Shown in pieces: positions 43,329 to 45,103 of a stretch of DNA of 45,103 nucleotides. The stretch's first letter is position 1. Every line of letters starts with the position of its first letter. The notes under the pieces were generated by a model. It made no database searches. It worked only from the letters and a program-made list of their open reading frames with translations, and had not been told where the DNA came from. Both the position numbers and the translations under genes were made by a program. Origin of the DNA: a candidate division WOR-3 bacterium (GTDB lineage Bacteria; Hydrothermota; Tepidihabitantia; Tepidihabitantales; DTDR01); contig JBDRVE010000012.1 in the NCBI GenBank assembly GCA_039801725.1, positions 1 to 45,103 on the forward strand, written 5' to 3'.

Positions 43329-44624
43329 ATGGGTAAGAAATCATTTTTAGTATTATTTTTTATTAATTTAGTATTCTCTCAATCTTTAACTTGGCTTGGT
43401 TCTTTGGGAACTCCTTATGCCGAAGTCCATGGGGTTTCTGATGATGGTCGGGTTGTTGTTGGTTGGGCAGGAGTTTATAGTCCTCATTATGCCTGGCGAT
43501 GGAAACCGGATAGTGGAATGATAATTATTCAACCTTTGGTTCCTAACCGAGATGCGGAAGCCTGGGGATTATCAGCAAATGGTGAAGTGGTTGTTGGTTA
43601 TGGATTTATTGGCAGTGGTAATGATTACCGAGGTTTTCGCTGGCATAATGATACAATGTATCAATTTGGCACTTTGGGCGGAAGGGTAAGTTGGGCGCGG
43701 GCTGTTTCTTATGATGGCTCGGTTGTTGCTGGTGGTGCTGAGCATAGTAGCGGTTATAATCACGCCTTTCGTTGGAAGCCTGATTCGGGTATGCAAGATT
43801 TAGGAGTCCTTCCTGGTGCTTTACGTAGTTTCGGAATGGCTATTTCCTTAGATGGTCGGGTAGTTGCTGGTTGGTCAGGTTTTGAAAACCAAATCCATCA
43901 TGCCTTTCGTTGGGAAAATGGTGTAATGGAAGATATCCATAATCCATCTTTTGGTTTTAGTGAAGCGATTGGTATCTCCGGTAACGGTGAAGTGGTAGTT
44001 GGTGGTTGGGGACCAGTATCATCAGTGCCAATCAAAGCCTTTCGTTGGACAAGAAATACGGGAATGGTTAACTTGGGAACATTAGGTGGTGATTGGAGTG
44101 AAGCCTGGGCTTGTAATTATGATGGTAGCATTGTTGTTGGCTGGTCAGAAGTCTCTACTGGTAATTGGCATGCCTTTATCTGGACACCAGAACGGGGAAT
44201 GGAAGATTTAAATGTTCTCTACGCGAATGTTATACCACCTGGTTGTATTTTAAGAGATGCGATGGCAATCTCTTCTAATGGTCGTTATATTGCTGGTCGG
44301 GGATACAATGCCCAAACCGGTCGCGATGAAGCCTATCTCCTTGATACCCAAGGAACAGCAATTAAAGAAAAAAATCTCACAAGCCATTCTTTTTTTGCCA
44401 AGGGAATTTTGGTAATAAATTATGAAGTGCCGAAAAGAGCCAATGTGAGATTGACAATTTACGATAATTTCGGAAGAGAAGTTATAACCTTATTAAATAA
44501 AACCCAAGAAGCCGGTAGATATGAGTTAAAACTTGACCTCAATAATTTGCCGAAAAATATCTATTTTTATCGTTTAAAAATAGGAGAATCTTTTAAGACA
44601 GGAAAGATTATAAATTGTTTTTAG
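43329..44624 (+). CDS. Secreted HAF-repeat protein with T9SS sorting domain
   Basis: 431 residues from the ATG at 43329, with AAGGAG 5 nt upstream; a GTG at 43323 lies inside that SD and is rejected. A signal peptide (KSFLVLFFINLVFSQS) is followed by six HAF-type repeats ending in AFRW-like segments (YAWRWKPDSGM, GFRWHNDTM, AFRWKPDSGM, AFRWENGVM, AFRWTRNTGM, AFIWTPERGM), probably one beta-propeller. The last ~70 residues are a T9SS C-terminal domain (RLTIYDNFGREVITLLN-like, ending NIYFYRLKIGESFKTGKII). A surface or extracellular protein of unknown binding partner. It is bracketed by two palindromic elements. Confidence 0.86.
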   Translation: MGKKSFLVLFFINLVFSQSLTWLGSLGTPYAEVHGVSDDGRVVVGWAGVYSPHYAWRWKPDSGMIIIQPLVPNRDAEAWGLSANGEVVVGYGFIGSGNDYRGFRWHNDTMYQFGTLGGRVSWARAVSYDGSVVAGGAEHSSGYNHAFRWKPDSGMQDLGVLPGALRSFGMAISLDGRVVAGWSGFENQIHHAFRWENGVMEDIHNPSFGFSEAIGISGNGEVVVGGWGPVSSVPIKAFRWTRNTGMVNLGTLGGDWSEAWACNYDGSIVVGWSEVSTGNWHAFIWTPERGMEDLNVLYANVIPPGCILRDAMAISSNGRYIAGRGYNAQTGRDEAYLLDTQGTAIKEKNLTSHSFFAKGILVINYEVPKRANVRLTIYDNFGREVITLLNKTQEAGRYELKLDLNNLPKNIYFYRLKIGESFKTGKIINCF

Positions 44625-44660
44625 AGAAATTTTGTTATAATATATCTAATAAGGGTTATC

Positions 44661-44732
44661 GGCAGGCAGGATTTTTTCTCATAATCACCTCCTTTTTAAA
44701 TTAGACATTTGTCCTCCCTTTTCCTGCCTGCC
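44661..44732. repeat. Palindrome-bounded element E2 after the HAF gene
   Basis: The arms GGCAGGCAGGA (44661-44671) and TCCTGCCTGCC (44722-44732) enclose 50 nt. The interior ATCACCTCCTTT (44684-44695) is, on the minus strand, a perfect extended SD placed 5 nt before an ATG (8 codons, MRKNPACR, 44682-44656). Same orientation, spacing and core as the element at 43231-43298. Confidence 0.6.
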
Positions 44733-44810
44733 AATTTTAATTATTCGCTCCCTAAATAATTAACCCCAAATAATAATAAAGGGAATAAGAAGTTATAACT
44801 ATTGTCGCAA

Positions 44811-44839
44811 GATTAGATGAGATTAGATGAGATTAGATA
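44811..44839 (+). repeat. Three tandem 10-nt repeats
   Basis: Three copies of gattagatga, the third ending in a, lie directly before the hairpin at 44840. Confidence 0.8.
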
Positions 44840-44859
44840 AAAAAGGTGGTAACCTTTTT
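44840..44859 (+). terminator. A/T-flanked hairpin, possible terminator
   Basis: AAAAAGGT (44840-44847), tetraloop GGTA, ACCTTTTT (44852-44859). The layout suits a terminator acting in both directions. A diverged copy is at 6878-6908. Confidence 0.45.
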
Positions 44860-44908
44860 GCCTTCTTATCCGTTATATATATGGAAGGGAAAATAAAAAG
44901 GGGGAGTT

Positions 44909-45088
44909 ATGAAGAGGAATTTGATTAAAAAGAAGGCTTTGGCTTATGATGATTTGGTTTTCTATTTGAAAAATTTCCACCCAAGAATCTGGCAGGAATA
45001 CGAAGGAATTATGAAAGTAGATGCCTTGCTAAAAGCAATGGTAAAAAAATTCGGCAATCCTCATAAGAAAAATAAAAAAAAGAAATAA
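44909..45088 (+). CDS. Small basic protein of 59 residues, unknown
   Basis: Starts MKRNLIKKKALAYDDLVFYL and ends in a Lys/Asn tail (NPHKKNKKKK). The SD AGGGGGAG is 2-4 nt from the ATG. The middle (FHPRIWQEYEGIMKVDALLKAM) looks folded and helical. It is not recognised. The gene lies between the two 19-nt direct repeats and may belong to a small mobile or repeated unit that continues past the window. Confidence 0.6.
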   Translation: MKRNLIKKKALAYDDLVFYLKNFHPRIWQEYEGIMKVDALLKAMVKKFGNPHKKNKKKK

Positions 45089-45103
45089 GAAGTTATAACT
45101 ATC

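Larger units (their letters stand above)
44784..45102. repeat. 19-nt direct repeats 300 nt apart around a small gene
   Basis: aataagaagttataactat occurs at 44784-44802 and again at 45084-45102, exactly 300 nt apart, each with the 10-nt palindrome AGTTATAACT inside. The second copy meets the window edge and overlaps the stop of the small gene. It could be the ends of a small insertion or one unit of a longer tandem array. Confidence 0.65.

Noticed and set aside
44684-44695. ATCACCTCCTTT, identical to the usual 3' end of 16S rRNA
   Set aside because: No other 16S sequence is present; it is simply the complement of a perfect SD on the minus strand.

Overview
The window is AT-rich bacterial chromosome, about 45 kb, with tightly packed genes and many 1-30 nt overlaps. 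Several points suggest an anaerobic, probably thermophilic member of the FCB superphylum or a neighbouring candidate phylum (WOR-3/Stahlbacteria-like; the placement is inference). These are type IX secretion (T9SS) sorting domains on four proteins, a PorU-PorV pair, a CoA-dependent 2-oxoacid:ferredoxin oxidoreductase, two radical SAM proteins, and strong Lys/Ile bias. There is no rRNA, CRISPR array, phage module or intact insertion sequence.

Layout. 1-530: end of a T9SS cargo gene, its terminator, and a CAT-anticodon tRNA. 529-6822: a small membrane protein, converging with a seven-gene minus-strand operon (glnA, ridA, TPR protein, hydrogenase-type maturation protease, PEGA protein, recJ, pgeF). 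7431-8762: a lysine-tailed zinc-ribbon protein, divergent from a radical SAM gene. 8794-14042: fabH and a four-subunit 2-oxoacid oxidoreductase whose delta subunit is fused to a GltD-like flavoprotein. 14043-14939: gene remnants. 14940-19793: carbamate kinase, a conserved unknown, a DUF89 protein, ribosomal protein L27, an MBL-fold hydrolase and fumarase alpha. 19790-24837 (minus): a tiny lysine-rich ORF, mfd, a ParB-domain protein and a radical SAM protein. 25062-26916: a broken lipoprotein gene and degraded sequence. 26917-32279 (minus): purE, exported SagB-like oxidoreductase, queA, murF, and an oadA-accB fusion. 32305-43147 (minus): the T9SS island, made of a flavin reductase, a HExxH-peptidase/propeller/barrel protein, PorU, PorV, a glycosyltransferase and a propeller cargo protein. 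43186-45103: a HAF-repeat T9SS cargo gene between two palindromic elements, then a 59-codon gene between 19-nt direct repeats.

Main observations. (1) Six transcription units start with no Shine-Dalgarno site, and a good -35/-10 promoter ends exactly 5-6 nt before the ATG. This implies leaderless mRNAs, used alongside ordinary SD-led genes. (2) PorU, PorV, an envelope metallopeptidase-barrel protein and cargo are clustered. (3) A strong internal ribosome site sits at the domain junction of the OadA-AccB fusion and could release free biotin carrier protein. (4) Very small basic ORFs with strong SD sites lie beside GC-rich palindromes upstream of mfd and around the HAF gene. (5) The oxidoreductase operon carries a flavoprotein that may couple it to NAD(P)H.

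All functional calls rest on motifs read by eye. No database or structure search was run.
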